A stretch of 64,000 nucleotides of DNA from Persicaria tinctoria (taxonomy: Eukaryota; Streptophyta; Magnoliopsida; Caryophyllales; Polygonaceae). Numbering within the stretch: the stretch's first letter is position 1; every line of letters begins with the position of its first letter. A model generated the notes under the pieces. That model did no database searches, had not been told where the DNA came from, and worked only from the letters and a program-made list of their open reading frames with translations. The DNA lies in assembly GCA_037127255.1 (NCBI GenBank), contig JBANSL010000005.1, positions 78,063,160 through 78,127,159 on the forward strand, written 5' to 3'. Positions 1-11,335 of this stretch are shown one piece after another. Made by a program: the position numbers and the translations under genes.

Positions 1-539
1 AATTTATTCTACACATCCGGCTAGAAACTCCATTTCGTTTTTACACTCGCATCCTAAATTAGCTATGACGATAATCCAATGGACTAGATTGGCTTAAGCA
101 ACAACTTCAAAATCTAGTGAAATGTGAGTGGTTATAGACTTATAGGACTTTAAAACCTTATGTATTGCACCTTAATAGATTTTCTTCTTTTTATTTAATT
201 TGATTCAATCCAGTACTTTGGTAATGAATGAGGTATAAAAAAAAATGGTTGAGAATCTTTCGATTTGTTGCCCTGAAGTTCCACTTTAGATTCCATAGAG
301 TCGGTAAAAAAAACTCTATGGGTAGAGTTGAGAGAATCTCAACCATTGATTTTAAAATCAGTGGTTGAAAATCCTCCCCCTCCTTTTCCTCCGCCCCCAC
401 CATCCGATTTAGTACAATCAATGAAATCCAATTGAAATAGATATTAGGCATTAAAAAACCTTATGTGAGGCTAAGTCAATGGAGTGGATTTTTTTTAACA
501 AGAACAACTGACAAGAGCTTGAGCTGAGCCCGAACAAAT

Positions 540-720
540 GAGCTCAAGTAATGAGCTTGTAGGCTCGTTCCTTCATCTCAATTGGCTAATCGAGCTCAAG
601 TTCGGCTCGAGTTTGGGCTCGACTCGATTATGTATGAGTCGAAAATGAACATGCCAAAGCTCGGCTCGTTAAGCTCGAATACCTGCAAAGGACGCGAACC
701 GATTAGCCAGACGGCAAACC
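540..720. repeat. GAGCTCG-rich dispersed repeat fragment
   Basis: This stretch is built from degenerate GAGCTCG, GGCTCG and GCTCGA words on both strands and resembles the CTCGAG-rich dispersed repeats common in dicot intergenic DNA. No protein, target duplication or terminal repeat could be assigned. The rest of 1-1554 is AT-rich with no gene that I can support. Confidence 0.4.
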
Positions 721-776
721 ACCAGACAAGTTCACCCAAACCAATGAAGGCTTGAGCACCTAGTAATTACACAAAT

Positions 777-856
777 TGTGTAAAGAATGGGATTTGAACC
801 CTTAACCTCTTGTAAGAGGTACCTCTCCCTTACCACTAGAGCAAGGGGTCGTGCAT
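777..856 (-). repeat. tRNA-like sequence, probable SINE head
   Basis: Read on the minus strand, this has an A-box-like segment (TTGCTCTAGTGGTAAGG) followed by a good B box (GGTTCAAATCC), the two internal pol III promoter elements of a tRNA. A hairpin-like CTCTTACAAGAGG lies between them, where an anticodon arm would be. The fold does not look like a sound functional tRNA to me, so a tRNA-derived SINE head or tRNA pseudogene is more likely. Confidence 0.5.
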
Positions 857-1559
857 AAGTTGCCTTATTAAAAATCTGACCTTGAAAAAACCCAATGGGA
901 TAAAAAAGAAGAAGAGCAAAATCAAGGAAAAGAGTACACTTTTGTAAGATAAATCGTCACCATTTTACAAATTGTAAGTACTTCAAGTACTTTTATAACT
1001 TATAATGATCTTTCATGAATTGCATATGACGAGACTTTGATATTAATTTTTCGGACATTTGGATCATTCGATCATTTTCATTAATATTTAGTGATCAATA
1101 TGGGTATGCAACTACCATGTCAGTCAATAGCATTTGGAGTCGTTTATTGACACCCAAATTTATATCCACTATTGGTGAATAAATTCTCATATATCTCTTT
1201 TATGCAATCAACTTCGCTTTATATTTGCTTTTGTTTAAACCATCTTTGGATGAACTACTTTCTTTCTTGCTTTTAATAATGATTTCGATATCGATATTTT
1301 TTTTATCTATTTGATTATTCTAATGAACTCTTTCTTCTTTTGGGGAATCATATACGAAGATCCCAGTGATCTTCAACATTTTCGGCGTATTTGAGAATCA
1401 TGTAATATTCATTGAGTTGAAGTTACTTTTAGAACTTTTAAATGAGCTAGTGTAATTTATACAACTTGTCACTTTGTTGGATTTAGTAAACGCATTTAAT
1501 AACTTATTTGACAAACCTTATAATCATTTCATCTATTGAACTTCTGGTTCAATTGTATT

Positions 1560-2310
1560 TGTAGGACAACGACCCTGCTGGAACCTGTAAAACAGCAACT
1601 CAAAAGAGCGTTAGGGATGTAGGCCGAACCGTGCTTCTGTGAAGGGGCGAAGGCTGCAGTGAAGCGTGGTATGGGAGCCACTGAATGAGAAACGTAGTTG
1701 CCCCCGACAGTGGTGCAGATCGTATGCGAGGCAACATCCCCCAAGGATTTCACCGGCTTCTCTCACAGGTGCACTCGAGGGAGAGAAGTTGGAACTGAAA
1801 CATGCGCTCAGAACGGGAAAAGGGTAGGAGAAAACAGGAGAGGGAGAGAGGCGATTGTGTTCAATGTGTTGAAAAGCGGAACCCTAACCCTCCTTATATA
1901 GGCTCCGAAATCCTCCTTAACCCGTAAGCAAAGGAGAGATTCGAGTCTATCAACAGAAGGTTTGAGCTCATCCAAAACGGTTTTGAAAGATTTCGGAAAA
2001 GATAATTTTCCAGTGAAAAACAGATATTCTCGGATAAGCACAAACAAGCTAATCCGTAATATCTCCGGCCTCAATAAATAAATTTTCTGCAAAAATTTAA
2101 CTCCAACTCCAATCTCGGAGCACGAGCCGGACGGACGGTGGCGGCGGGCGCGTATGTGGGTGCCCCATCTCCTCCTCAACCTCTCAATGTAGGTAGTGGA
2201 AGAGTTTCCTTAAAAACCCTTTAGGATACCCTTGAACTTTCAATGTGGGATGTGGGAAGTCCAAATGGCACCTTCCTTAAAACCACCTTCTAAATGCATT
2301 AACTCCAACA
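1560..2310 (-). repeat. 3' LTR of the copia element
   Basis: It begins TG and ends CA on the plus strand and is preceded by the target duplication GTATT. A TATA box (CTATATAAGG in element sense, about 1892-1902) lies near its middle. It matches the 5' LTR throughout, with scattered substitutions and a few small indels. Confidence 0.93.
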
Positions 2311-2918
2311 ATCTCCCACAAATGCAGATAGAAGGGTTTAAAAACTGAGGTTTTGAAAACAGGTTATGAGCGTGTCGAGGTTAGTGCTTAAATGCTGATG
2401 TCTTGCGACTTGAATCAGCACATAGTGAAACTGGCAATCCTTTAGATAGAGCGAATGGCCAGAGGCCTTGAATTCCTCCACTTTGGGGTAAACCAGCAAC
2501 ACACACTTTCCACGGGGTCCTGTAACATTCCACTAAGTCTTATCACATAAGACATCCAAGTGTTGGCACACCCTGGGTGCTCATGAGTGTTCTAGTGAGG
2601 ACTGCCCTAAGTCTCACCTTGGAGGGTTGCCAATCCCTCACACTCACGTAGGTAACTTCAACTTATGTGTCTCAATACAGAAAACCCCCATAATGGGTTA
2701 TGAAGTCATTAAGAGCTCTAAGACTCAACCTCTTATTTGTTGTTCGGTGATCTATCAGGTCCGTCTCAAAGGACCACCCAATGCCTGGGCTATAGAATCA
2801 TTAAGAACGTTAGCTCATCCTCACTATACACTTGCCATAGGAATGTGAGATGTGTATCTCATATGAGTCTTTCCATGGCTTGCGTTCGACCAAACTAATG
2901 GTTTCCGCCACATATTCC
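2311..2918 (-). other. 3' untranslated region and polypurine tract of the copia element
   Basis: This is the internal non-coding part between the RNase H stop and the 3' LTR. The polypurine tract next to the LTR matches the usual copia AGTGGGAGATTG form. No coding frame is supported here. Confidence 0.7.
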
Positions 2919-4655
2919 TCATCTCACGGGCTTTAGCCCCATTCCCCTCGACGTGTCAAGGACTAGCCTTCTGCAAAGTCCTTTGGTCAATAGATCCACA
3001 ATGTTCCTCTCTGACCGCACATACTCTAAAGAGAGTACCCCATTTCTTATCAGCTGCCTCACATCCTCATGTCGGATGTGTATATGCCTCTTCTTGCCAT
3101 TATACGCTCCGTTGTTTGCTACTCCAATGGCAGCCTGTGAGTCACAGTGTAGAGAAATCGCAGGATCTGGATTCCCCCACATTGGTATATCTGCGAGTAG
3201 GCTTCTCAGCCACTCAACCTCTTGCCTTGATAGGTCTAGAGCTATGAACTCTGACTCCATTGTCGATCGTGCTATGCAACTCTGCTTTGCAGATTTCCAT
3301 GAGACAGCTGCACCACCCAATGTAAAAACATATCCACTAGTGGAGCAAGTTTCATCAGTCCCACTTACCCAGTTTGCATCACAATATCCTTCTAGAACGC
3401 AGGGAAAACCCTCAAAATGTGTATATCTCATTAACCTTCTAAGTGCAATCTAGTGTTCTTTGCTAGGATTATGTGTATATCTATTGAGTCTACTTACTGC
3501 ATAAGCTATGTCATGCCGAGTATAGTTCATCAAAAACATTAGACTCCCAATAACTTTAGCATATTCCTCTTGGGATACACCTATACCGGAGTTCTTCACT
3601 AACTCTATGGTAGCATCATATGGGGTCCTAACTGGCGTTACATCATAGTTGTTAAACTTTTTCAATACCTTATCTACATAATGGGATTGAGACAAAGTAA
3701 AGCCATTTTTAGTTCTAGTCACTTTAACACCTAGAATCACATCAGCTTCACCTAAGTCTTTCATTTCAAAGCGAGAGGAAAGAAACTTTTTGGTTTCATT
3801 TATCACATGCATGTTAGTGCCAAACAACAACATATCATCAACTTATAGGCACACAATAACACAACCAGAGTTGTACATCTTGGTATAAACACATGCATCA
3901 GATCCACTAACCACAAATCCATAACTCAACACAGTGTTATGAAATTTCTCATACCATTGTTTAGGTGCTTGCTTTAGGCCATATAGAGATTTCTTTAACC
4001 TACAAACCATGTTCTCCTTACCTGGAACCACAAAACCCGGAGGTTGTTCCATGTATATTTCCTCATCTAGATCATCATTCAGAAAAGCAACATTTACATC
4101 CATTTGATGTACTAAGAGCTTGTAATTAGATGTTAATGCAAATAATGTTCTAATGGTTGCAATCTTAGTTACAGGAGAATAGGTGTCAACATAATCTACT
4201 CCATGTTTCTGTGTGAATCCTTTGATTACTAGTCTTGCCTTAAATCTTTCAATAGAACCATCTGTTCTAAGTTTCCTCTTAAAGATCCATTTACAACCAA
4301 TGGCCTTATAACCTCTAGGCAAATCAACTAGTTCCCAAGTGTGATTACTTGTGATAGATTCAATTTCACTGTTTGTAGCATCTTTCCAAAAACTAGCATC
4401 AACAGAACTCATAGCTTTTTTATATGTTCTAGGTTCATCCTCTATCATGTGAACATAAACTAGAGCTTCATTGATTTCATCTAAATCACGGAGTTCAGTT
4501 AAGAAAGCAGTCACAAAATCAGGACCATAGCTAGTTTCAGTTCTACGTCTTTTACTTCTTCTAATTTCACTAGGTTCATCAACATTGATAGAAGCAGGTA
4601 AAGACAAAGATACAGGTTCAGAAACAACATGAATACTATCATGATCTTTCTTCAA
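2919..4655 (-). pseudogene. Copia reverse transcriptase and RNase H, interrupted
   Basis: The RT begins with the copia landmark ATNSEIESI and KWIFKRKLRTDG, and its fingers and palm are readable to about 3843. The YVDD catalytic box is destroyed: its Tyr codon is a TAA stop at about 3845, and VDDMLLFG follows in the same frame. A TAG at about 3450 replaces the Trp codon expected after NPSKEH. RNase H follows ([45 protein letters not shown]) and ends with [10 protein letters not shown] at about 2919. Confidence 0.93.
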
Positions 4656-5589
4656 AGGAAAAATATGCTAAAAAAATTCAGCATCGCGATATTCACACAT
4701 AGATCTGTCATGCAAGCACATAAACCTATAAGCAGCACTGATCTCAGCATAACCAACAAACATGGCATCAACAGTCTTAGATCCAAGATTATCTCTCTTA
4801 AATGCAGGAATCCCAACTTTAGCTAAACACCCCCACACTCTCATCAACCCTAGGTTAGGAGGATGTCATTTCCATAGTTCATAAGAGGTTTTGTCTAACT
4901 TCTTATGGGGTACCTTATTAAGAATGTAGTTTGTAGAAAGAACAGCTTGACCCCACAGAGAGTCGGGTGACCCAGAACTTTCAAGCATAGAAAGCATCAT
5001 GTTTTTTAAAGTTCTGTTCTTTCTTTCTGCTACTCCATTCGATTGAGGGCTATAGCGTGATGTACGTTCATGAATTATGCCATTATTCTCACAGAATTCT
5101 TTCAATAACGTTGTCCCATATTCCCCACCTCTATCGGATCTAAGTCTTTTAACTTTTCTGTCAAGTTGGTTTTCTACCTCAGCTTTGTAGATTAAGGAAC
5201 ATTTTATCTGTCTCATCCTTAGATCTCAGCAAATACAACTTGGTGTATCTAGAATAATCATCTACAAATGTGATGTAATACCTATTACCACCTCTGCTCT
5301 CAGAGTTCCTAAAATCAGCTAGATCAGTGTGAACTAATTCTAGCAATTCGGTGGACCTCTTTGTTACAGGTTTGAAAGGCTTCTTGGTGAACTTAGCTTC
5401 CACACAAATTTCACATTTTTTATGATCATTATTACCCAAGTTTGAGATTAGGCCCATTTTATGCAATTTGTTCACAGATTCAACATTCACATGACCTAAT
5501 CTAGCATGCCAAAGATCAATATCAACAACGATATAAGCGGAAGTAGAAGCTATATTAGCAGAATCAACAACATTTTGCAAAACAAACAA
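4656..5589 (-). pseudogene. Copia GAG-pre-integrase and integrase core, interrupted
   Basis: This section has the GAG-pre-integrase motif (LWHARLGHV and the CEICVEAK zinc-binding part) and then the integrase core with D at HTDLADF, D at VDDYSRY and the E region SPQSNGVAERKNRT. A one-base frameshift near 5195-5210 splits the core. A TGA at about 4866 ends the second piece where a glycine codon is expected. The frame resumes towards the integrase C-terminus with another interruption just before 4655. Confidence 0.9.
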
Positions 5590-6719
5590 TTCACCAAACT
5601 TGAGTTCCCCATGTAGACTTGCTCAACCTCGCTTGCAAGTTCGAACTCATCAAACAACTCTCTGTTGGCGCATAAGTGCTTTGTGGCCCCAGTGTCCACA
5701 ATCCATTCGGTCATGCTCCCAATGATGTTAGCTTCAGTGACCACTGCAGCAATGACTTCAGGAGCACCACCTTCAGCGACGTTTGCAATGCCTTTGTCCT
5801 GCCCTCCGTTGTTCTTTTGGACAACATACTGAGCATCCTTCCTCTCACGGCACAGGAACGCCCTGGGGCCTTGTCGACCACACACATAGCAGCCAGTGTT
5901 GTTCTGCTTCTCTCCATTGTTGTTCTTCTTGAACTTTGCAGGCTTGTTGTTTTGTCCTCCAGGACCCTTCTTGTTCTTCTTGTTGAAAGGCGGCTTATTG
6001 CCTTTCTTGTTGACCTGCGGAGATTCAACAATGTTAGCTTTTACCGTGTCAGCAGCAGTGTGAGAGGTCTCCTTCTCCTTTAACCGGTTGCCTTCCTCAA
6101 TCTTCAAATGGCTAACGAGTTCATCCAAGGTAAGATCTTTCTTTTTGTGTTTGAGGTGATTGCGGCAGCGTGCCCAGGACTTAGGCAATTTCTCAATCAA
6201 GACGTTGGCCTGAAGAACTTCGCACATCTTCATCCCTTCAGCTAGTATATCCGCTACCAAATTCTCGTACTCATGCACCTGCTCCATGATAGGCTTGTCG
6301 TTCACCATCTTGAACTGGATCCATTGTCCAATCACTTACTTGTGCTTCCCAGCATCGTCAGTGTTGTACTTCTTGTCTAGGGTTTCCCAGATAGTCTTAG
6401 CAGACTTCTGGACCAGCAACAGGTCGAACAGAGCGTTCGTCATGTGGTTCAACAGGTAGCCTCTTGCGGTTTTGTTGTCGCGTTGGTACTTCACGAGCTC
6501 CGTAGAAGGCGCAGGAGGGTTGTGCGGTGCATCGCCCTTAGCAACAGCAGCAACCGCAGGGGCGGCGGGGGGGTCTTGGGGCAACACATAATCAATCTCC
6601 AATTGCTCAAAGAAGATCGGCATCTTCTGGGACCAGCGCTTGTAGTTCGAGCCATCTAAAGGCTCCAGCTTTGAGAGATCGAGCAGCGGCTTCTTGTAAG
6701 AGATCTCGACGGCGGCCAT
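5550..6719 (-). pseudogene. Copia gag and protease region, interrupted
   Basis: The frame opens at an ATG (6719) 29 nt inside the 5' LTR and encodes a UBN2/DUF4219-type copia Gag (start MAAVEISYKKPLL). An in-frame TAA at about 6336-6338 interrupts it, and the same frame then continues to about 5550. The nucleocapsid zinc knuckle near 5880 has lost its histidine: the C-X2-C-X4-H-X4-C pattern carries Pro at the His position. The aspartic protease motif DTGATKH is present near 5690. Shortly after it an internal deletion and frame change near 5590-5610 removes most of the protease C-terminus and the linker to the integrase. Confidence 0.9.
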
Positions 6720-6748
6720 TGATCCTACTTTTCAAATACGTTTATCAC

Positions 6749-7500
6749 CGTAGGATGACAACCCTGCTGGAACCTGTAAAACAACAACTCAAAAGAGCGT
6801 TAGGGATGTAGGCCGAACCGTGTTTTTGTGAAGGGGCGAAGGCTGCGGTGAAGCGTGGTATGAGAGCCACTGAATGAGAAACGTATTTGCCCCCGACAAT
6901 GGTGCAGATCGTATGCGAGACAACGTCCCCCAAGGATTTCACCGGCTTCTCTCACAGGTGCATTCGAGGGAGAGAAGTTGGAACTGGAACAGGCGCTCAG
7001 AACGGGAAAAGGGTAGGAGAAACCAGGAGAGGGAGAGAAGCGATTGTGTTCGCTGTGTTGAAAAGCGGAACCCTAACCCTCCTTATATAGGCTCCGAAAT
7101 CCTCCTTAACCCGCAAGCAAAGGAGAGATTCGAGTCTATCAACAGAAGGTTTGAGCTCATCCAAAACGGTTTTGAAAGATTTCGGAAAAGATAATTTTCC
7201 AGTGAAAAACATATATTCTCGGATAAGCACAAACAAGCTAATCCGTAATATCTTCGGCCTCAATAAATAAATTTTTCGCAAAAATTTGACTTCAACTCCA
7301 ATCTCGGAGCACGAGCCGAGCCGGACGGACGGCGGCGGCGGCGGGCGCACATGTGGGTGCCCCATCTCCTCCTCAACCTCTCAATGTAGGTAGTGGAAGA
7401 GTCTCCTTAAAAACCCTTTAGGATACCCTTAAACTTTCAATGTGGGAAGTCCAAATGGCACCTTCTTTAAAACCACCTTCTAAATGTGTTAACTCCAACA
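6749..7500 (-). repeat. 5' LTR of the copia element
   Basis: Copy of the LTR at 1560-2310. The outer end is intact (CCAACA followed by GTATT), while the inner terminal TG reads CG here. A TATA box in element sense lies at about 7081-7091 and should have driven the genomic RNA. The 29 bp between this LTR and the gag start do not contain the usual TGGTATCAGAGC primer-binding site. Confidence 0.92.
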
Positions 7501-7505
7501 GTATT

Positions 7506-8640
7506 TACTCGCGAATCTAAAATGATAGAAAAATTACTTCCATGCAATATATTTCTTAATAGTCTCATTTCATCTCCCCCTAATTATTGAGCATTTAATC
7601 ACCATTATAAATTATTTGATATCAATAGAACCCAAACCCCATGTATCATTTAACTTTTTTGTGGTCTCATTTTAGTTCATTTTATGGAGGCAATCTCAGA
7701 ACATATCCCGCTTATTCAAAACATTTGAATCATTGAATGACATGTTCTCTTCTAGAAATAATTTAAGAGAAGTTATCGTGTCAAACTCAAAACATTCGAC
7801 TGATGACTCTTATGAGTCGATGTGAGCTACCTTATGCCCAAAAACGAGTTTGATAATATCCTATACGGCTATACCTTCTATTTCATATGACTAAAGTATT
7901 GAAATATCTATAGAATATTGGAATTACACTGGTCCAATTGACGATGTTGTATATACGTAGGTATCTCATTGAATCCATTCAAAAGACTTTTGCATTTACT
8001 CTGAATATAAATGGCACTGTTGTTAATTTGCCAAGAAAAAAGATCATACATGTATGGTCACCCTTAGTGAGAATCTTCGGGTCCTAAGATCTTGTAGTCA
8101 TATTTAGTGGGTGTTCATGTGAATTTCAATGATTCCGCCCATCAACGTTTCACCCGAGTGACCAAGTGCCACAAAGATAAATGTTTTTTTTTTATATTCA
8201 ACTAACTTTTAGTTAGCAATATCATAAGTTTCAATTAGATAAACAAATGTCAAATAAATCAAATGTATACATTCTTTTTTCTTTTTTCTGGAATTGGTTT
8301 TGACTAGTCATATTAGATGCGAGAAATTGGTATTCAATACCATATTCATTCACGTATATATATGTCATAGTTACTTCGGGTAACAAGATTAATGCTTCTT
8401 TAGAGCTATGCAGTACTCACACTGGGTTTTCCATTCACATGGTTGCTTGAGAAAATTTTGGGTTTTCAAAATTGTGTGACACTACATAGATTCATAATGT
8501 TAATTACTCCATTGAAATTTGTATATGATGATCCATTAGCTTTTGTTGGTGTCATACTACATTTATGAGTCTTATGACGAATTTTTTGTATGTATGGTGA
8601 CACATTAACTTTTGTTGGTGTCATACTACAATTATGTTAA
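7506..8640. other. AT-rich intergenic DNA with a duplicated segment
   Basis: No gene is seen. From about 8265 to 8640 the sequence is closely repeated at about 10980-11335, and a short piece of it recurs just before 9660. These duplicate blocks flank the TIR elements described next. Confidence 0.5.
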
Positions 8641-9638
8641 GACCAAGTGCAACTCAGATCTCCGCGGATCAAATTGGGTGCCACATCAGCCGAAAAGTGG
8701 AGACAGTGGAGAGAGAAAGAAATGATCCGGCTTCAAAGACGCCAAAGGGTGATGCGCATCATCCGGTTTTTTTTAGCCAATAATATTGAGACACATGGCG
8801 GGGGGTTTTAATTAAATTAAAACCCCCATTTATTCGTTAAATAAATTATTTTAAAAAAAAATATTTTTTGAAAATGATTTATTTTTCTCTATCCAATGAC
8901 ACCCATTTTGCATATGTTTGGAAAAAAAATTCGCAAAGTACGTTTACCATATGTTAAAGATTTATAGTCACATTGCACCAAAAAAAAAGATTTATAGTCA
9001 CATAAACAACATAAACTTACACCATAAAAATACATAAATTTGAACCTATCATCCCAAATTATCCGGCTGAAATGCGTAAAGTGATACAAAATAGGGCTAA
9101 ACTCCGAGACACGAGTATGCATAATCGACTCAAGGCTGACTTGATTGAACATATGACATTTAATTTGGTACTCTCGGATATGGCAGAAATTAGGTACTCT
9201 CGGATATGACATTTAATTTCTGCCATATGGCAGAAATTTGGTACTCTCGGATATGACATTTAATTTTATTATACGATCGTGTGTTATTTCAAATTTAATC
9301 TGTTGTTTGCAAGTTTAAGTTGTGTAATTTTTTTTTGGGTGTTTTTCAGTATATCAAGTTAATAAAATATTTTTAAATTTAATTGTATGCATTTTTATTT
9401 TAATGATACGTATTAATATTAATATTAATAATATAACAAAAAGTTTTAAGTAAAATAAATCAACATTTAGCTTAATAAATATAAAAAAATGTAAAGTGAG
9501 TTTTGATTTGCGCGACTCTGTATTGTGGATGAAAAATGTAAAAAGCTGAAAAGTTAGTGGAAAGCTGACATGACAGGAATAGTTGCTGATATGGTTGAAA
9601 TGAGTTTTGATTCGTATGACTCTCTGTTGCACATGGTC
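8641..9638. mobile_element. PIF/Harbinger-like non-autonomous TIR element
   Basis: The ends are inverted copies, GACCAAGTGCAACTCAGA on the left and GACCATGTGCAACAGAGA read inwards from the right. Both are flanked by the 3-bp target TAA (8638-8640 and 9639-9641), as expected for PIF/Harbinger. The interior is AT-rich with no transposase. It shares the ACACCCATTTTGCATAT block with the TTA-flanked element at 55877-56357, which suggests the same family. Confidence 0.6.
9150..9266. repeat. Short tandem repeat with palindromic core
   Basis: The word GGTACTCTCGGATATG occurs three times (about 9167, 9193 and 9239), combined with ATGACATTTAATTT. Between copies lies a palindrome AATTTCTGCCATATGGCAGAAATT. 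It sits inside the Harbinger-like element. Confidence 0.7.
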
Positions 9639-9661
9639 TAATTACTCCATTGGAATTTATA

Positions 9662-10977
9662 CTCTCTCCATTCTAAATTAACCGACGTGCTGTAATCTGA
9701 CACAAGAATTAAGGAATTGAGTATTCAACTTCTTACAACATTTATAGACTGATCGAATAAAGTGAGAAAAAAGCCCACCTACACTCTATATGCTCTATGT
9801 CCTATGCAAATGCATCCTATCAACTCCCCAAACAACAATTAAATATGGAGGGGCAAGTGGGAGACTTTGCCATCTGTCTCCTCCTCTAAAAGAGATGGGC
9901 CTAGTTGGACAATTAGTTGCTCCCAAATGTTAATTAAGGAAAATCAACCAAAAATAATGCAAACTATCACATGTGAACCGAAAATAATACAAACTTTAAA
10001 AATAACTGATTCGTATACAAACTATGACATAATAAACCAATTTTAATATAGCTATCAAAATTCCATTCAAAGTGCTTATTTTGCAAACGGATATAAATTT
10101 TGGGCTTAAAATATAATTAGCATAAAATATTGGGAGAATGTGTTGAAACAAAAAAATGACCTTCTTCCTCCCACGTTCTTGGCCCTTCTCGTTGCCATGG
10201 AAGAGTAGATACCAGTGGCCTTCATTCCGAAATTGAACCCACGTCAAGCACTGAACTAGCCATGAAAGCAACTCTGCTTCCTCGATCTCTCACCTCGCCT
10301 CCTCTCGTGCTCTTCTCTTTAGAAGAAATCAGTTTCGAATTTGGGATTTAAAAAATTAGGGTTCTTGAACCCAAAATTCAGATCCAAAAAATTGAATCGA
10401 TTTAATAGAAATTGATGTTGAAAATTATGTGGTTAATAGTGATATGCTTTAGATCTATCTATTTCCTATAAAAATTTGATGATTTACATTCGATTTGATG
10501 TTAAAATCTTGTGATTTTCGTGTGTGTTCTTGTGAGTATGTTTGAGTAAAGATGGTGATGTGTAATTAATTTCTTTGAGTTTTGTTTCCATCCTCTCTCT
10601 CCATTTCATCTTCAACCTTCGTCCATCCACCCTGTTCTTCATCGGAAGATCCAGATCGAACATGGAAGTTCTTCAAGCGTTCATCGTTTTCAGTTTTCAC
10701 AAGTTTGCAGGTTTACTGCATTTTCAATTTTAAGTTAATTTTATTTTAAGCCCAAAGTTTATTTTCGTTTGCAAAATCAGCACTTCTAATGGAATTTCCA
10801 TAGCTATATCAAAATTGGTTTATTATGTCATAGTTTGTATACGAATGAGTTATTTTTAAAGTTCGTATTATTTTGGTTCACGGGTGATAGTTTGTATTAT
10901 TTTTGGTCTTTTTTCCGTTAATTAATTAGGTAGTGTAATAAGCCCCTAAAACGTCAGTTAATTTAAAACAGAGGGAG
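9662..10977. mobile_element. Stowaway-type MITE interrupted by a Mutator-like MITE
   Basis: The left end reads CTCTCTCCATTCTAAATTAAC and the right end, read inwards, CTCCCTCTGTTTTAAATTAAC, both bordered by TA. This is the Tc1/mariner Stowaway signature. The element would be about 330 bp without the 979-bp insertion at 9938-10916 and its duplicated target. Confidence 0.75.
9938..10916. mobile_element. Mutator-like non-autonomous element, copy 1
   Basis: Inverted termini over 150 bp long begin GGAAAA and carry AACCAAAAATAATGCAAACT on the left, with the corresponding ACCAAAAATAATACAAACT on the right. A perfect 9-bp target duplication GTTAATTAA flanks it (9929-9937 and 10917-10925), which is diagnostic of Mutator superfamily insertion. 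The interior, about 10150-10720, is less AT-rich and looks gene-like (CT-rich leader-like sequence), but I could not recognise a protein. Copy 2 of the family is at 45795-46830. Confidence 0.82.
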
Positions 10978-11335
10978 TACATTCTTTTTTCTTTTCTTTT
11001 TTTTTTCTAGAATTGCTTTTGACTAGTCATATTAGATGCAAGAAATTGATATTCAATACCATATCTATTCACGTATACATGTGTCGTTGTTACTTCAGGT
11101 AACAAGATTAATGCTCTTTTGGAGCTATACAATACTCATACTGTTTTTTCCATTTACATCGCTTGAGAAAATTTTGGGTTTTCAAAATTGAAAGACACTA
11201 CATAGATTCATAATGCTAATTACTCTATTGAAATTTATATATGGTGATCCATTAACTTTTGTTGGTGTTATACTACATTTATGAGTCTTATGACGAATTT
11301 TTTGTATGTATTAGATCAAAAGTATATTTATTCAT
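10978..11335 (+). repeat. Second copy of the 8265-8640 segment
   Basis: This aligns in direct orientation to about 8265-8640 with scattered substitutions, for example GACTAGTCATATTAGATGC and GAGAAAATTTTGGGTTTTC in both. The two copies are 2.7 kb apart and bracket the Harbinger-like and Stowaway elements. They may be a segmental duplication or remnants of long direct repeats of an unrecognised element. Confidence 0.65.

Larger units (their letters stand above)
1560..7500 (-). mobile_element. Degenerate Ty1/copia LTR retrotransposon
   Basis: Two near-identical direct repeats of about 750 bp bound the element: the 3' LTR at 1560-2310 and the 5' LTR at 6749-7500, because the element reads leftwards. 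A 5-bp target duplication GTATT lies at 1555-1559 and 7501-7505. A polypurine tract (GTGGGAGAT in element sense, about 2311-2322) abuts the 3' LTR. Between the LTRs lies a single gag-pol frame in the copia order gag, protease, integrase, RT, RNase H, broken by several stops and frameshifts. The element cannot make its proteins. The LTRs remain very similar, so the insertion is not ancient. Confidence 0.95.

Noticed and set aside
777..856. Functional tRNA gene
   Set aside because: A and B boxes are present but the arms do not form a sound cloverleaf by eye; a SINE or pseudogene is more likely.
2953..3453. 166-codon plus-strand frame
   Set aside because: It is the shadow of the copia RNase H on the minus strand.
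9150..9266. CRISPR array
   Set aside because: Only three irregularly spaced words, no uniform spacers, and the host is a plant.
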